Assembly (NCBI GenBank): GCA_029721435.1
Contig: CM056584.1
Coordinates: forward strand, 9,382,395 to 9,446,394
Reading direction: 5' to 3'
DNA from: Gymnothorax reevesii
Lineage: Eukaryota > Chordata > Actinopteri > Anguilliformes > Muraenidae
DNA length: 64,000 nt
Made by a program: the position numbers and the translations under genes. Below, in pieces: positions 22,006 through 35,896 of this stretch. The notes beneath the pieces are model-generated. The model saw nothing but the letters and a program-made list of their open reading frames with translations, had not been told where the DNA came from and searched no databases. Numbering within the stretch: the first letter of the stretch is position 1; each line of letters opens with the position of its first letter.

Positions 22006-25000
22006 TGTCCTCTATAATGTTAATAGGAGATCAGATGGCATTTCAGCTTAACCCTTCTTGTGTAAAATGGAAATTGAGTGACATTAATGTTTTAATACTA
22101 ATGCTAACATGCTAATAATAGCGATCTAAAGTGAGTGCTTATATCTGTTCATTTTCATACTGTACGTGTCCTCTATGATGGGAGTATTGGATCAGATGGC
22201 ATTTCAGCTTAACCCTGCTTGTGTAAAATAAAAATTGAGTGACGTTAATGTTTGAATGCTAATGCTAACATGCTGATGCTAGCGATCTAATGTGAGTGCT
22301 AATATCTGGTCATTTTCATACTGTAAGTGTCCTCTATGATGTTAGTATGAGATCAGACGGCATTTCTCCTTCACCCTTCTTGTATTATAAGCAAATTGAG
22401 TAATGTTAATGTTTCAATGCTAATGCTAACATGCTGATGCTAACATGCTAATGCTAGCAATCTAATGTGAGTGCTAATACCTGGTCATTTTCATACTGTA
22501 CATGTCTTCTATGATGGGAGTATGGGATCAGACGGCATTTCAGCTTAACCTTGCTTGTGTAAAATGGAAATTGAGTGACGTTAATGTTTTAATGCTAATG
22601 CTAACATGCTAATGCTAGTGATCTAATGTGAGTGCTAATACCTGGTCATTTTCATACTGTACATGTCCTCTATGATGGGAGTATGAGATCAGATGGCTTT
22701 TCAGCTTAACCCTGCTTGTGTAAAATGGAAATTGAGTGACGTTAATGTTTGAATGCTAATGCTAACATGCTAATGCTAGCGATCTAATGTGAGTTCTAAT
22801 ATCTGGTCATTTTCATACCATACGTGTCCTTTATGATGTTAATAGGAGATCAGATGGCATTTCAGCTTAACCCTGCTTGTGTACAATGGAAATTTAGTGA
22901 CGTTAATGTTTGAATGCTAATGCTAACATGCTAATGCTAGCGATCTAATGTGAGTGCTAATATCTGGTCATTTTCATTCTACACGTGTCCTCTATGATGT
23001 TCATAGTAGATCAGATGGCATTTCAGCTTAACCCTTCTTGTTTAAAATGGAAATTGAGTTATGTTAATGTTTAAATGCTAATGCTAACATGCTAATGCTA
23101 GCGCTCTAATGTGAATGCTAATATGTGGTCATTTTTATACTGTACGTGTCCTCTATGATGTTAATAGGAGATCAGATGGCATTTCAGCTTAACCCTGCTT
23201 GTGTAAAATGGAAATTTAGTGACGTTAATGTTTGAATGCTAATGCTAACATGCTAATGCTAGCGATCTAATGTGAGTGCTAATATCTGGTCATTTTCATA
23301 CTGTAAGTGTCCTCTATGATGTTAGTATGAGATCAGATGGCATTTCTCCTTCACCCTTCTTGTATTATAAGCAAATTGAGTAATGTAAATGTTTCAATGC
23401 TAATGCTAACATGCTGATGCTAACATGCTAATGCTAGCAATCTAATGTGAGTGCTAATACCTGGTCATTTTCATACTGTACATGTCTTCTATGATGGGAG
23501 TATGGGATCAGATGGCATTTCAGCTTAACCCTGCTTGTGTAAAATGGAAATTGAGTGACGTTAATATTTGAATGCTAATGCTAACATGCTAATGCTAGCG
23601 ATCTAATGTGAGTGCTAATACCTGGTCATTTTCATACTGTACATGTCCTCTATGATGGGAGTATGAGATCAGATGGCTTTCCAGCTTAACCCTGCTTGTG
23701 TAAAATGGAAATTTAATGACGTTCATGTTTGAATGCTAATGCTAACATGCTAATGCTAGCGATCTAATGTGAGTGCTATTATCTGGTCATTTTCATACTA
23801 TACGTGTCCTCTATGATGTTAATAGGAGATCAGATGGCATTTCAGCTTAACCCTTCTTGTGTAAAATGGAAATTGAGTGATGTTAATGTTTAAATGCTAA
23901 TGCTAACATGCTGATGCTAGCGCTCTAATGTGAGTGCTAATATCTGGTCATTTTCATACTGTACGTGTCCTCTATGATGGGAATATGGGATCAGATGGCA
24001 TTTCAGCATAACCCTGTTTGTGTAAAATGGAAATTGAGAGACGTTAATGTTTAAATGCTAAAGCTAACATGCTAATGCTAGTGATCTAATGTGAGTGCTA
24101 ATATCTGGTCATTTTCATACTGTACGTGTCCTCTATGATGGGAGTATGGGATCAGATAGCATTTCAGCTTAACCCTGCTTGTGTAAAATGGAAATTGAGT
24201 GACGTTAATGTTTGAATACTAATGCTAACATTCTAATGCTAGCCTTCTAATGTGAGTGCTAATATCTGGTCATTTTCATACTGTACGTGTCCTCTATGAT
24301 GGGAGTATGGGATCAGATGGCATTTCAGCTTAACCCTGCTTGTGTAAAATAGAAATTAAGTGATGTTAATGTTTGAATGCTAATGCTAACATGCTAATGC
24401 TAGCGATCTAATGTGAGTGCTAATATCTGGTCATTTTCATACTGTAAGAGTCCTTTATGATGTTAGTATGAGATCAGATGGCATTTCTCCTTCACCCTTC
24501 TTGTATTATGAGCAAATTGAGTAATGTTAATGTTTCAATGCTAATGCTAACATGCTGATGCTAACATGCTAATGCTAGCGATCTAATGTGAGTGCTAATA
24601 GTTGGTCATTTTCATACTGTACGTGTCCTCTATGATGTTAATTGGAGATCAGATGGCATTTCAGCTTAACCCTTCTTGTATAATAAAAAAATTGAGTAAT
24701 GTTAATGTTTAAATGCTAATGCTAACATGCTAATGCTAGCGATCTAATGTGAGTTCTAATATCTGGTCATTTTCATACTATACGTGTCCTCTATAATGTT
24801 AATAGGAGATCAGATGGCATTTCAGCTTAACCCTTCTTGTGTAAAATGAAAATTGAGTGACATTAATGTTTTAATACAAATGCTAACATGCTAATGCTAG
24901 CGATCTAATGTGAGTGCTAATATCTGGTCATTTTCATACTGTAAGTGTTCTCTATGATGTTAGTATGAGATCAGATGGCATTTCTCCTTCACCCTTCTTG

Positions 25001-25763
25001 TATTATAAGCAAATTGAGTAATGTGAATGTTTCAATGCTAATGCTAACATGCTGATGCTAACATGCTAATGCTAGCAATCTAATGTGAGTGCTAATACCT
25101 GGTCATTTTCATACTGTACATGTCTTCTATGATGGGAGTATGGGATCAGACGGCATTTCAGCTTAACCTTGCTTGTGTAAAATGGAAATTGAGTGACGTT
25201 AATGTTTTAATGCTAATGCTAACATGCTAATGCTAGTGATCTAATGTGAGTGCTAATACCTGGTCATTTTCATACTGTACATGTCCTCTATGATGGGAGT
25301 ATGAGATCAGATGGCTTTTCAGCTTAACCCTGCTTGTGTAAAATGGAAATTGAGTGACGTTAATGTTTGATGCTAATGCTAACATGCTAATGCTAGCGAT
25401 CTAATGTGAGTTCTAATATCTGGTCATTTTCATACCATACGTGTCCTTTATGATGTTAATAGGAGATCAGGTGGCATTTCAGCTTAACCCTGCTTGTGTA
25501 CAATGGAAATTTAGTGACGTTAATGTTTGAATGCTAATGCTAACATGCTAATGCTAGCGATCTAATGTGAGTGCTAATATCTGGTCATTTTCATTCTACA
25601 CGTGTCCTCTATGATGTTCATAGGAGATCAGATGGCATTTCAGCTTAACCCTTCTTGTTTAAAATGGAAATTGAGTTATGTTAATGTTTAAATGCTAATG
25701 CTAACATGCTAATGCTAGCGCTCTAATGTGAATGCTAATATGTGGTCATTTTTATACTGTACG
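22006..25763. repeat. Higher-order cycle 5, rearranged, 23 monomers
   Basis: Order A B C M N O P Q R D S T U G H I J K L M N O P. D to L are missing after C, and U is joined directly to G at 24127. Private marks are 'ctttccagc' in S (23644), 'acattctaatgctagcctt' in G (24127), 'gtaagagtcc' at the H/I junction and 'gatcaggtggc' in O (25442). These marks recur at 37857, 38501, 38662 and 39817, so this stretch has a second copy about 14.2 kb downstream. Confidence 0.87.
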
Positions 25764-28700
25764 TGTCCTCTATGATGTTAATAGGAGATCAGATGGCATT
25801 TCAGCTTAACCCTTCTTGTGTAAAATGGAAATTGAGTGACATCAATGTTTTAATACTAATGCTAACATGCTAATAATAGCGATCTCAAGTGAGTGCTAAT
25901 ATCTGTTCATTTTCATACTGTACGTGTCCTCTATGATGGGAGTATTGGATCAGATGGCATTTCAGCTTAACCCTGCTTGTGTAAAATAAAAATTGAGTGA
26001 TGTTAATGTTTGAATGCTAATGCTAACATGCTGATGCTAGCGATCTAATGTGAGTGCTAATATCTGGTCATTTTCATACTGTAAGTGTCCTCTATGATGT
26101 TAGTATGAGATCAGACGGCATTTCTCCTTCACCCTTCTTGTATTATAAGCAAATTGAGTAATGTTAATGTTTCAATGCTAATGCTAACATGCTGATGCTA
26201 ACATGCTAATGCTAGCAATCTAATGTGAGTGCTAATACCTGGTCATTTTCATACTGTACATGTCTTCTATGATGGGAGTATGGGATCAGATGGCATTTCA
26301 GCTTAACCCTGCTTGTGTAAAATGGAAATTGAGTGACGTTAATATTTGAATGCTAATGCTAACATGCTAATGCTAGCGATCTAATGTGAGTGCAAATATC
26401 TGGTCATTTTCATGCTGTACGTGTCCTCTATGATGTTAATAGGAGATCAGATGGCATTTCAGCTTAACCCTTCTTGTATAATAAAAAAATTGAGTAATGT
26501 TAATGTTTAAATGCTAATGCTAACATGCTAATGCTAGCGATCTAATGTGAGTTCTAATATCTGGTCATTTTCATACTGTACGTGTCCTCTATGATGGGAG
26601 TATGGGATCAGATGGCATTTCAGCTTAACCCTGCTTGTGTAAAATGGAAATTGAGTGACATTAATGTTTTAATACTAATGCTAGCATGCTAATGCTAGCG
26701 ATCTAATGTGGGTGCTAATATCTGGTCATTTTCATACTGTACGTGTCCTCTATGATGGGAGTATGGGATCAGATGGCATTTCAGCTTAACCCTGCTTGTG
26801 TAAAATGGAAATTGAGTGACGTTAATGTTTGAATACTAATGCTAACATGCTAATGCTAGCAATCTAATGTGAGTGCTAATATCTGGTCATTTTCATACTG
26901 TACGTGTCCTCTATGATGGGAGTATGGGATCAGATGGCATTTCAGCTTAACCCTGCTTGTGTAAAATAGAAATTAAGTGATGTTAATGTTTGAATGCTAA
27001 TGCTAACATGCTAATGCTAGCGATCTAATGTGAGTTCTAATATCTGGTCATTTTCATACTGTAAGTGTCCTTTATGATGTTAGTATGAGATCAGATGGCA
27101 TTTCTCCTTCACCCTTCTTGTATTATGAGCAAATTGAGTAATGTTAATGTTTCAATGCTAATGCTAACATGCTGATGCTAACATGCTAATGCTAGCGATC
27201 TAATGTGAGTGCTAATAGTTGGTCATTTTCATACTGTACGTGTCCTCTATGATGTTAATTGGAGATCAGATGGCATTTCAGCTTAACCCTTCTTGTATAA
27301 TAAAAAAATTGAGTAATGTTAATGTTTAAATGCTAATGCTAACATGCTAATGCTAGCGATCTAATGTGAGTTCTAATATCTGGTCATTTTCATACTATAC
27401 GTGTCCTCTATAATGTTAATAGGAGATCAGATGGCATTTCAGCTTAACCCTTCTTGTGTAAAATGAAAATTGAGTGACATTAATGTTTTAATACAAATGC
27501 TAACATGCTAATGCTAGCGATCTAATGTGAGTGCTAATATCTGGTCATTTTCATACTGTAAGTGTTCTCTATGATGTTAGTATAAGATCAGATGGCATTT
27601 CTCCTTCACCCTTCTTGTATTATAAGCAAATTGAGTAATGTTAATGTTTCAATGCTAATGCTAACATGCTGATGCTAACATGCTAATGCTAGCAATCTAA
27701 TGTGAGTGCTAATACCTGGTCATTTTCATACTGTACATGTCTTCTATGATGGGAGTATGGGATCAGACGGCATTTCAGCTTAACCTTGCTTGTGTAAAAT
27801 GGAAATTGAGTGACGATAATGTTTTAATGCTAATGCTAACATGCTAATGCTAGTGATCTAATGTGAGTGCTAATACCTGGTCATTTTCATACTGTACATG
27901 TCCTCTATGATGGGAGTATGAGATCAGATGGCTTTTCAGCTTAACCCTGCTTGTGTAAAATGGAAATTGAGTGACGTTAATGTTTGAATGCAAATGCTAA
28001 CATGCTAATGCTAGCGATCTAATGTGAGTTCTAATATCTGGTCATTTTCATACCATACGTGTCCTTTATGATGTTAATAGGAGATCAGATGGCATTTCAG
28101 CTTAACCCTGCTTGTGTACAATGGAAATTTAGTGACGTTAATGTTTGAATGCTAATGCTAACATGCTAATGCTAGCGATCTAATGTGAGTGCTAATATCT
28201 GGTCATTTTCATTCTACACGTGTCCTCTATGATGTTCATAGGAGATCAGATGGCATTTCAGCTTAACCCTTCTTGTTTAAAATGGAAATTGAGTTATGTT
28301 AATGTTTAAATGCTAATGCTAACATGCTAATGCTAGCGCTCTAATGTGAATGCTAATATGTGGTCATTTTTATACTGTACGTGTCCTCTATGATGTTAAT
28401 GGGAGATCAGATGGCATTTCAGCTTAACCCTGCTTGTGTAAAATGGAAATTTAGTGACGTTAATGTTTGAATGCTAATGCTAACATGCTAATGCTAGCGA
28501 TCTAATGTGAGTGCTAATATCTGGTCATTTTCATACTGTAAGTGTCCTCTATGATGTTAGTATGAGATCAGATGGCATTTCTCCTTCACCCTTCTTGTAT
28601 TATAAGCAAATTGAGTAATGTTAATGTTTCAATGCTAATGCTAACATGCTGATGCTAACATGCTAATGCTAGCAATCTAATGTGAGTGCTAATACCTGGT

Positions 28701-30837
28701 CATTTTCATACTGTACATGTCTTCTATGATGGGAGTATGGGATCAGATGGCATTTCAGCTTAACCCTGCTTGTGTAAAATGGAAATTGAGTGACGTTAAT
28801 ATTTGAATGCTAATGCTAACATGCTAATGCTAGCGATCTAATGTGAGTGCTAATACCTGGTCATTTTCATACTGTACATGTCCTCTATGATGGGAGTATG
28901 AGATCAGATGGCTTTTCAGCTTAACCCTGCTTGTGTAAAATGGAAATTTAATGACGTTCATGTTTGAATGCTAATGCTAACATGCTAATGCTAGCGATCT
29001 AATGTGATTGCTATTATCTGGTCATTTTCATACTATACGTGTCCTCTATGTTGTTAATAGGAGATCAGATGGCATTTCAGCTTAACCCTTCTTGTGTAAA
29101 ATGGAAATTGAGTGATGTTAATGTTTAAATGCTAATGCTAACATGCTGATGCTAGCGCTCTAATGTGAGTGCTAATATCTGGTCATTTTCATACTGTACG
29201 TGTCCTCTATGATGGGAATATGGGATCAGATGGCATTTCAGCATAACCCTGTTTGTGTAAAATGGAAATTGAGAGACGTTAATGTTTAAATGCTAAAGCT
29301 AACATGCTAATGCTAGCGATCTAATGTGAGTGCTAATATCTGGTCATTTTCATACTGTACGTGTCCTCTATGATGGGAGTATGGGATCAGATGGCATTTC
29401 AGCATAACCCTGTTTGTGTAAAATGGAAATTGAGAGACGTTAATGTTTAAATGCTAAAGCTAACATGCTAATGCTAGCGATCTAATGTGGGTGCTAATAT
29501 CTGGTCATTTTCATACTGTACGTGTCCTCTATGATGGGAGTATGGGATCAGATGGCATTTCAGCTTAACCCTGCTTGTGTAAAATGGAAATTGAGTGACG
29601 TTAATGTTTGAATACTAATGCTAACATGCTAATGCTAGCAATCTAATGTGAGTGCTAATATCTGGTCATTTTCATACTGTACGTGTCCTCTATGATGGGA
29701 GTATGGGATCAGATGGCATTTCAGCTTAACCCTGCTTGTGTAAAATAGAAATTAAGTGATGTTAATGTTTGAATGCTAATGCTAACATGCTAATGCTAGC
29801 GATCTAATGTGAGTTCTAATATCTGGTCATTTTCATACTGTAAGTGTCCTTTATGATGTTAGTATGAGATCAGATGGCATTTCTCCTTCACCCTTCTTGT
29901 ATTATGAGCAAATTGAGTAATGTTAATGTTTCAATGCTAATGCTAACATGCTGATGCTAACATGCTAATGCTAGCGATCTAATGTGAGTGCTAATAGTTG
30001 GTCATTTTCATACTGTACGTGTCCTCTATGATGTTAATTGGAGATCAGATGGCATTTCAGCTTAACCCTTCTTGTATAATAAAAAATTGAGTAATGTTAA
30101 TGTTTAAATGCTAATGCTAACATGCTAACGCTAGCGATCTAATGTGAGTTCTAATATCTGGTCATTTTCATACTATACGTGTCCTCTATAATGTTAATAG
30201 GAGATCAGATGGCATTTCAGCTTAACCCTTCTTGTGTAAAATGAAAATTGAGTGACATTAATGTTTTAATACAAATGCTAACATGCTAATGCTAGCGATC
30301 TAATGTGAGTGCTAATATCTGGTCATTTTCATACTGTAAGTGTTCTCTATGATGTTAGTATGAGATCAGATGGCATTTCTCCTTCACCCTTCTTGTATTA
30401 TAAGCAAATTGAGTAATGTTAATGTTTCAATGCTAATGCTAACATGCTGATGCTAACATGCTAATGCTAGCAATCTAATGTGAGTGCTAATACCTGGTCA
30501 TTTTCATACTGTACATGTCTTCTATGATGGGAGTATGAGATCAGATGGCTTTTCAGCTTAACCCTGCTTGTGTAAAATGGAAATTGAGTGACGTTAATGT
30601 TTGAATGCTAATGCTAACATGCTAATGCTAGTGATCTAATGTGAGTGCTAATACCTGGTCATTTTCATACTGTACATGTCCTCTATGATGGGAGTATGAG
30701 ATCAGATGGCTTTTCAGCTTAACCCTGCTTGTGTAAAATGGAAATTGAGTGACGTTAATGTTTGAATGCTAATGCTAACATGCTAATGCTAGCGATCTAA
30801 TGTGAGTGCTAATATCTGGTCATTTTCATAGCATACG
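24449..30837. repeat. 6.39-kb duplicated block, copy 1 (copy 2 at 40636-47025)
   Basis: The 39 monomers here have the same class order as 40636-47025. Lengths are equal except for one base missing in N at 25282. Shared private marks in order: 'gatcaggtggc' (25442 and 41630), 'gatctcaag' in A (25764 and 41952), 'gacgataatg' in M (27738 and 43926), 'gaatgcaaatgc' in N (27899 and 44087), 'gttaatgggag' in Q (28382 and 44570), 'gattgctatt' in S (28879 and 45067), and the six-A J (30020 and 46208). Confidence 0.9.
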
Positions 30838-31159
30838 TGTCCTTTATGATGTTAATAGGAGATCAGATGAAATTTCAGCTTAACCCTGCTTGTGTACAAT
30901 GAAAATTGAGTGACATTAATGTTTTAATACAAATGCTAACATGCTAATGCTAGCAATCTAATGTGAGTGCTAATATCTGGTCATTTTCATACTGTACGTG
31001 TCCTCTATGATGGGAGTATGGGATCAGATGGCATTTCAGCTTAACCCTGCTTGTGTAAAATAGAAATTAAGTGACGTTAATGTTTGAATGCTAATGCTAA
31101 CATGCTAATGCTAGCGATCTAATGTGATTGCTATTATCTGGTCATTTTCATACTATACG
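25764..31159. repeat. Mosaic block 6, 33 monomers
   Basis: Order A B C D E F G H I J K L M N O P Q R D S T U U2 G H I J K L N' N O/K/G H/S. N' (30516) is an N-like monomer with a 'tgtcttct' start and 'ctagtgatc'. The part to 30837 is matched, monomer for monomer and with a constant offset of 16188 bp, by 41952-47025. The last two monomers (30838, 30999) are hybrids that start the local duplication described at 29040-33118. Confidence 0.87.
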
Positions 31160-33118
31160 TGTCCTCTATGTTGTTAATAGGAGATCAGATGGCATTTCAG
31201 CTTAACCCTTCTTGTGTAAAATGGAAATTGAGTGATGTTAATGTTTAAATGCTAATGCTAACATGCTGATGCTAGCGCTCTAATGTGAGTGCTAATATCT
31301 GGTCATTTTCATACTGTACGTGTCCTCTATGATGGGAATATGGGATCAGATGGCATTTCAGCATAACCCTGTTTGTGTAAAATGGAAATTGAGAGACGTT
31401 AATGTTTAAATGCTAAAGCTAACATGCTAATGCTAGCGATCTAATGTGAGTGCTAATATCTGGTCATTTTCATACTGTACGTGTCCTCTATGATGGGAGT
31501 ATGGGATCAGATGGCATTTCAGCATAACCCTGTTTGTGTAAAATGGAAATTGAGAGACGTTAATGTTTAAATGCTAAAGCTAACATGCTAATGCTAGCGA
31601 TCTAATGTGGGTGCTAATATCTGGTCATTTTCATACTGTACGTGTCCTCTATGATGGGAGTATGGGATCAGATGGCATTTCAGCTTAACCCTGCTTGTGT
31701 AAAATGGAAATTGAGTGACGTTAATGTTTGAATACTAATGCTAACATGCTAATGCTAGCAATCTAATGTGAGTGCTAATATCTGGTCATTTTCATACTGT
31801 ACGTGTCCTCTATGATGGGAGTATGGGATCAGATGGCATTTCAGCTTAACCCTGCTTGTGTAAAATAGAAATTAAGTGATGTTAATGTTTGAATGCTAAT
31901 GCTAACATGCTAATGCTAGCGATCTAATGTGAGTTCTAATATCTGGTCATTTTCATACTGTAAGTGTCCTTTATGATGTTAGTATGAGATCAGATGGCAT
32001 TTCTCCTTCACCCTTCTTGTATTATGAGCAAATTGAGTAATGTTAATGTTTCAATGCTAATGCTAACATGCTGATGCTAACATGCTAATGCTAGCGATCT
32101 AATGTGAGTGCTAATAGTTGGTCATTTTCATACTGTACGTGTCCTCTATGATGTTAATTGGAGATCAGATGGCATTTCAGCTTAACCCTTCTTGTATAAT
32201 AAAAAATTGAGTAATGTTAATGTTTAAATGCTAATGCTAACATGCTAACGCTAGCGATCTAATGTGAGTTCTAATATCTGGTCATTTTCATACTATACGT
32301 GTCCTCTATAATGTTAATAGGAGATCAGATGGCATTTCAGCTTAACCCTTCTTGTGTAAAATGAAAATTGAGTGACATTAATGTTTTAATACAAATGCTA
32401 ACATGCTAATGCTAGCGATCTAATGTGAGTGCTAATATCTGGTCATTTTCATACTGTAAGTGTTCTCTATGATGTTAGTATGAGATCAGATGGCATTTCT
32501 CCTTCACCCTTCTTGTATTATAAGCAAATTGAGTAATGTTAATGTTTCAATGCTAATGCTAACATGCTGATGCTAACATGCTAATGCTAGCAATCTAATG
32601 TGAGTGCTAATACCTGGTCATTTTCATACTGTACATGTCTTCTATGATGGGAGTATGAGATCAGATGGCTTTTCAGCTTAACCCTGCTTGTGTAAAATGG
32701 AAATTGAGTGACGTTAATGTTTGAATGCTAATGCTAACATGCTAATGCTAGTGATCTAATGTGAGTGCTAATACCTGGTCATTTTCATACTGTACATGTC
32801 CTCTATGATGGGAGTATGAGATCAGATGGCTTTTCAGCTTAACCCTGCTTGTGTAAAATGGAAATTGAGTGACGTTAATGTTTGAATGCTAATGCTAACA
32901 TGCTAATGCTAGCGATCTAATGTGAGTGCTAATATCTGGTCATTTTCATAGCATACGTGTCCTTTATGATGTTAATAGGAGATCAGATGAAATTTCAGCT
33001 TAACCCTGCTTGTGTACAATGAAAATTGAGTGACATTAATGTTTTAATACAAATGCTAACATGCTAATGCTAGCAATCTAATGTGAGTGCTAATATCTGG
33101 TCATTTTCATACTGTACG
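29040..33118. repeat. 2120-bp tandem duplication created by hybrid monomers
   Basis: T U U2 G H I J K L N' N O/K/G H/S at 29040-31159 is repeated from 31160, through T U U2 G H I J K L N' N O/K/G at 31160-33118. T at 29040 and T at 31160 share the rare 'atgttgttaatagg'. The H/S hybrid at 30999 joins an H start ('gtaaaatagaaattaag') to an S tail ('gattgctatt', 'ctatacg'). That is exactly the junction needed to connect the end of one copy to the next T. Confidence 0.88.
30838..30998. repeat. Three-part hybrid monomer O/K/G (repeated at 32958)
   Basis: The start is class O ('tgtcctttatgatg', 'gtgtacaatg', private 'cagatgaaatttc'). The middle is class K ('aaaattgagtgacattaatg', 'aatacaaatgc'). 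The end is class G ('agcaatc', tail 'gtacg'). An identical-looking copy lies at 32958-33118. The monomer at 34273 has the same 'cagatgaaatttc' but continues as ordinary O, so it may be the parent form. Confidence 0.83.
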
Positions 33119-34433
33119 TGTCCTCTATGATGGGAGTATGGGATCAGATGGCATTTCAGCTTAACCCTGCTTGTGTAAAATAGAAATTAAGTGATGTTAA
33201 TGTTTGAATGCTAATGCTAACATGCTAATGCTAGCGATCTAATGTGAGTTCTAATATCTGGTCATTTTCATACTGTAAGTGTCCTTTATGATGTTAGTAT
33301 GAGATCAGATGGCATTTCTCCTTCACCCTTCTTGTATTATGAGCAAATTGAGTAATGTTAATGTTTCAATGCTAATGCTAACATGCTGATGCTAACATGC
33401 TAATGCTAGCGATCTAATGTGAGTGCTAATAGTTGGTCATTTTCATACTGTACGTGTCCTCTATGATGTTAATTGGAGATCAGATGGCATTTCAGCTTAA
33501 CCCTTCTTGTATAATAAAAAATTGAGTAATGTTAATGTTTAAATGCTAATGCTAACATGCTAACGCTAGCGATCTAATGTGAGTTCTAATATCTGGTCAT
33601 TTTCATACTATACGTGTCCTCTATAATGTTAATAGGAGATCAGATGGCATTTCAGCTTAACCCTTCTTGTGTAAAATGAAAATTGAGTGACATTAATGTT
33701 TTAATACAAATGCTAACATGCTAATGCTAGCGATCTAATGTGAGTGCTAATATCTGGTCATTTTCATACTGTAAGTGTTCTCTATGATGTTAGTATGAGA
33801 TCAGATGGCATTTCTCCTTCACCCTTCTTGTATTATAAGCAAATTGAGTAATGTTAATGTTTCAATGCTAATGCTAACATGCTGATGCTAACATGCTAAT
33901 GCTAGCAATCTAATGTGAGTGCTAATACCTGGTCATTTTCATACTGTACATGTCTTCTATGATGGGAGTATGAGATCAGATGGCTTTTCAGCTTAACCCT
34001 GCTTGTGTAAAATGGAAATTGAGTGACGTTAATGTTTGAATGCTAATGCTAACATGCTAATGCTAGTGATCTAATGTGAGTGCTAATACCTGGTCATTTT
34101 CATACTGTACATGTCCTCTATGATGGGAGTATGAGATCAGATGGCTTTTCAGCTTAACCCTGCTTGTGTAAAATGGAAATTGAGTGACGTTAATGTTTGA
34201 ATGCTAATGCTAACATGCTAATGCTAGCGATCTAATGTGAGTGCTAATATCTGGTCATTTTCATAGCATACGTGTCCTTTATGATGTTAATAGGAGATCA
34301 GATGAAATTTCAGCTTAACCCTGCTTGTGTACAATGGAAATTTAGTGACGTTAATGTTTGAATGCTAATGCTAACATGCTAATGCTAGCGGTCTAATGTG
34401 AGTGCTAATATCTGGTCATTTTCATTCTACACG
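31804..34433. repeat. 1315-bp eight-monomer tandem duplication
   Basis: H I J K L N' N O at 31804-33118 is followed by H I J K L N' N O at 33119-34433, with period 1315 bp. Both contain the 160-bp J with 'gctaacgctagc' and the N with 'atagcatacg'. The last monomer is the O/K/G hybrid in the first copy and plain O in the second. The block is nested in the 2120-bp duplication. Confidence 0.85.
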
Positions 34434-35896
34434 TGTCCTCTATGATGTTCATAGGAGATCAGATGGCATTTCAGCTTAACCCTTCTTGTTTAAAATGGAA
34501 ATTGAGTTATGTTAATGTTTAAATGCTAATGCTAACATGCTAATGCTAGCGATCTAATGTGAATGCTAATATGTGGTCATTTTTATACTGTACGTGTCCT
34601 CTATGATGTTAATAGGAGATCAGATGGCATTTCAGCTTAACCCTGCTTGTGTAAAATGGAAATTTAGTGACGTTAATGTTTGAATGCTAATGCTAACATG
34701 CTAATGCTAGCGATCTAATGTGAGTGCTAATATCAGGTCATTTTCATACTGTAAGTGTCCTCTATGATGTTAGTATGAGATCAGATGGCATTTCTCCTTC
34801 ACCCTTCTTGTATTATAAGCAAATTGAGTAATGTTAATGTTTCAATGCTAATGCTAACATGCTGATGCTAACATGCTAATGCTAGCAATCTAATGTGAGT
34901 GCTAATACCTGGTCATTTTCATACTGTACATGTCTTCTATGATGGGAGTATGGGATCAGATGGCATTTCAGCATAACCCTGTTTGTGTAAAATGGAAATT
35001 GAGAGACGTTAATGTTTAAATGCTAAAGCTAACATGCTAATGCTAGCGATCTAATGTGGGTGCTAATATCTGGTCATTTTCATACTGTACATGTCCTCTA
35101 TGATGGGAGTATGAGATCAGATGGCTTTTCAGCTTAACCCTGCTTGTGTAAAATGGAAATTTAATGACGTTCATGTTTGAATGCTAATGCTAACATGCTA
35201 ATGCTAGCGATCTAATGTGATTGCTATTATCTGGTCATTTTCATACTATACGTGTCCTCTATGATGTTAATAGGAGATCAGATGGCATTTCAGCTTAACC
35301 CTTCTTGTGTAAAATGGAAATTGAGTGATGTTAATGTTTAAATGCTAATGCTAACATGCTGATGCTAGCGCTCTAATGTGAGTGCTAATATCTGGTCATT
35401 TTCATACTGTACGTGTCCTCTATGATGGGAATATGGGATCAGATGGCATTTCAGCATAACCCTGTTTGTGTAAAATGGAAATTGAGAGACGTTAATGTTT
35501 AAATGCTAAAGCTAACATGCTAATGCTAGCGATCTAATGTGAGTGCTAATATCTGGTCATTTTCATACTGTACGTGTCCTCTATGATGGGAGTATGGGAT
35601 CAGATGGCATTTCAGCATAACCCTGTTTGTGTAAAATGGAAATTGAGAGACGTTAATGTTTAAATGCTAAAGCTAACATGCTAATGCTAGCGATCTAATG
35701 TGGGTGCTAATATCTGGTCATTTTCATACTGTACGTGTCCTCTATGATGGGAGTATGGGATCAGATGGCATTTCAGCTTAACCCTGCTTGTGTAAAATGG
35801 AAATTGAGTGACGTTAATGTTTGAATACTAATGCTAACATGCTAATGCTAGCAATCTAATGTGAGTGCTAATATTTGGTCATTTTCATACTGTAAG
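33119..35896. repeat. 2778-bp 17-monomer unit, copy 1
   Basis: Order H I J K L N' N O P Q R U2' S T U U2 G. U2' (34931) has a 'tgtcttct' start, a U2 body and a 'gtaca' tail; it sits where D is expected. The same 17-monomer order and length occur at 45872-48649, and the first 11 monomers recur at 48650-50461. Private marks shared with those copies are 'atcaggtc' in Q and the 160-bp J. Confidence 0.88.
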
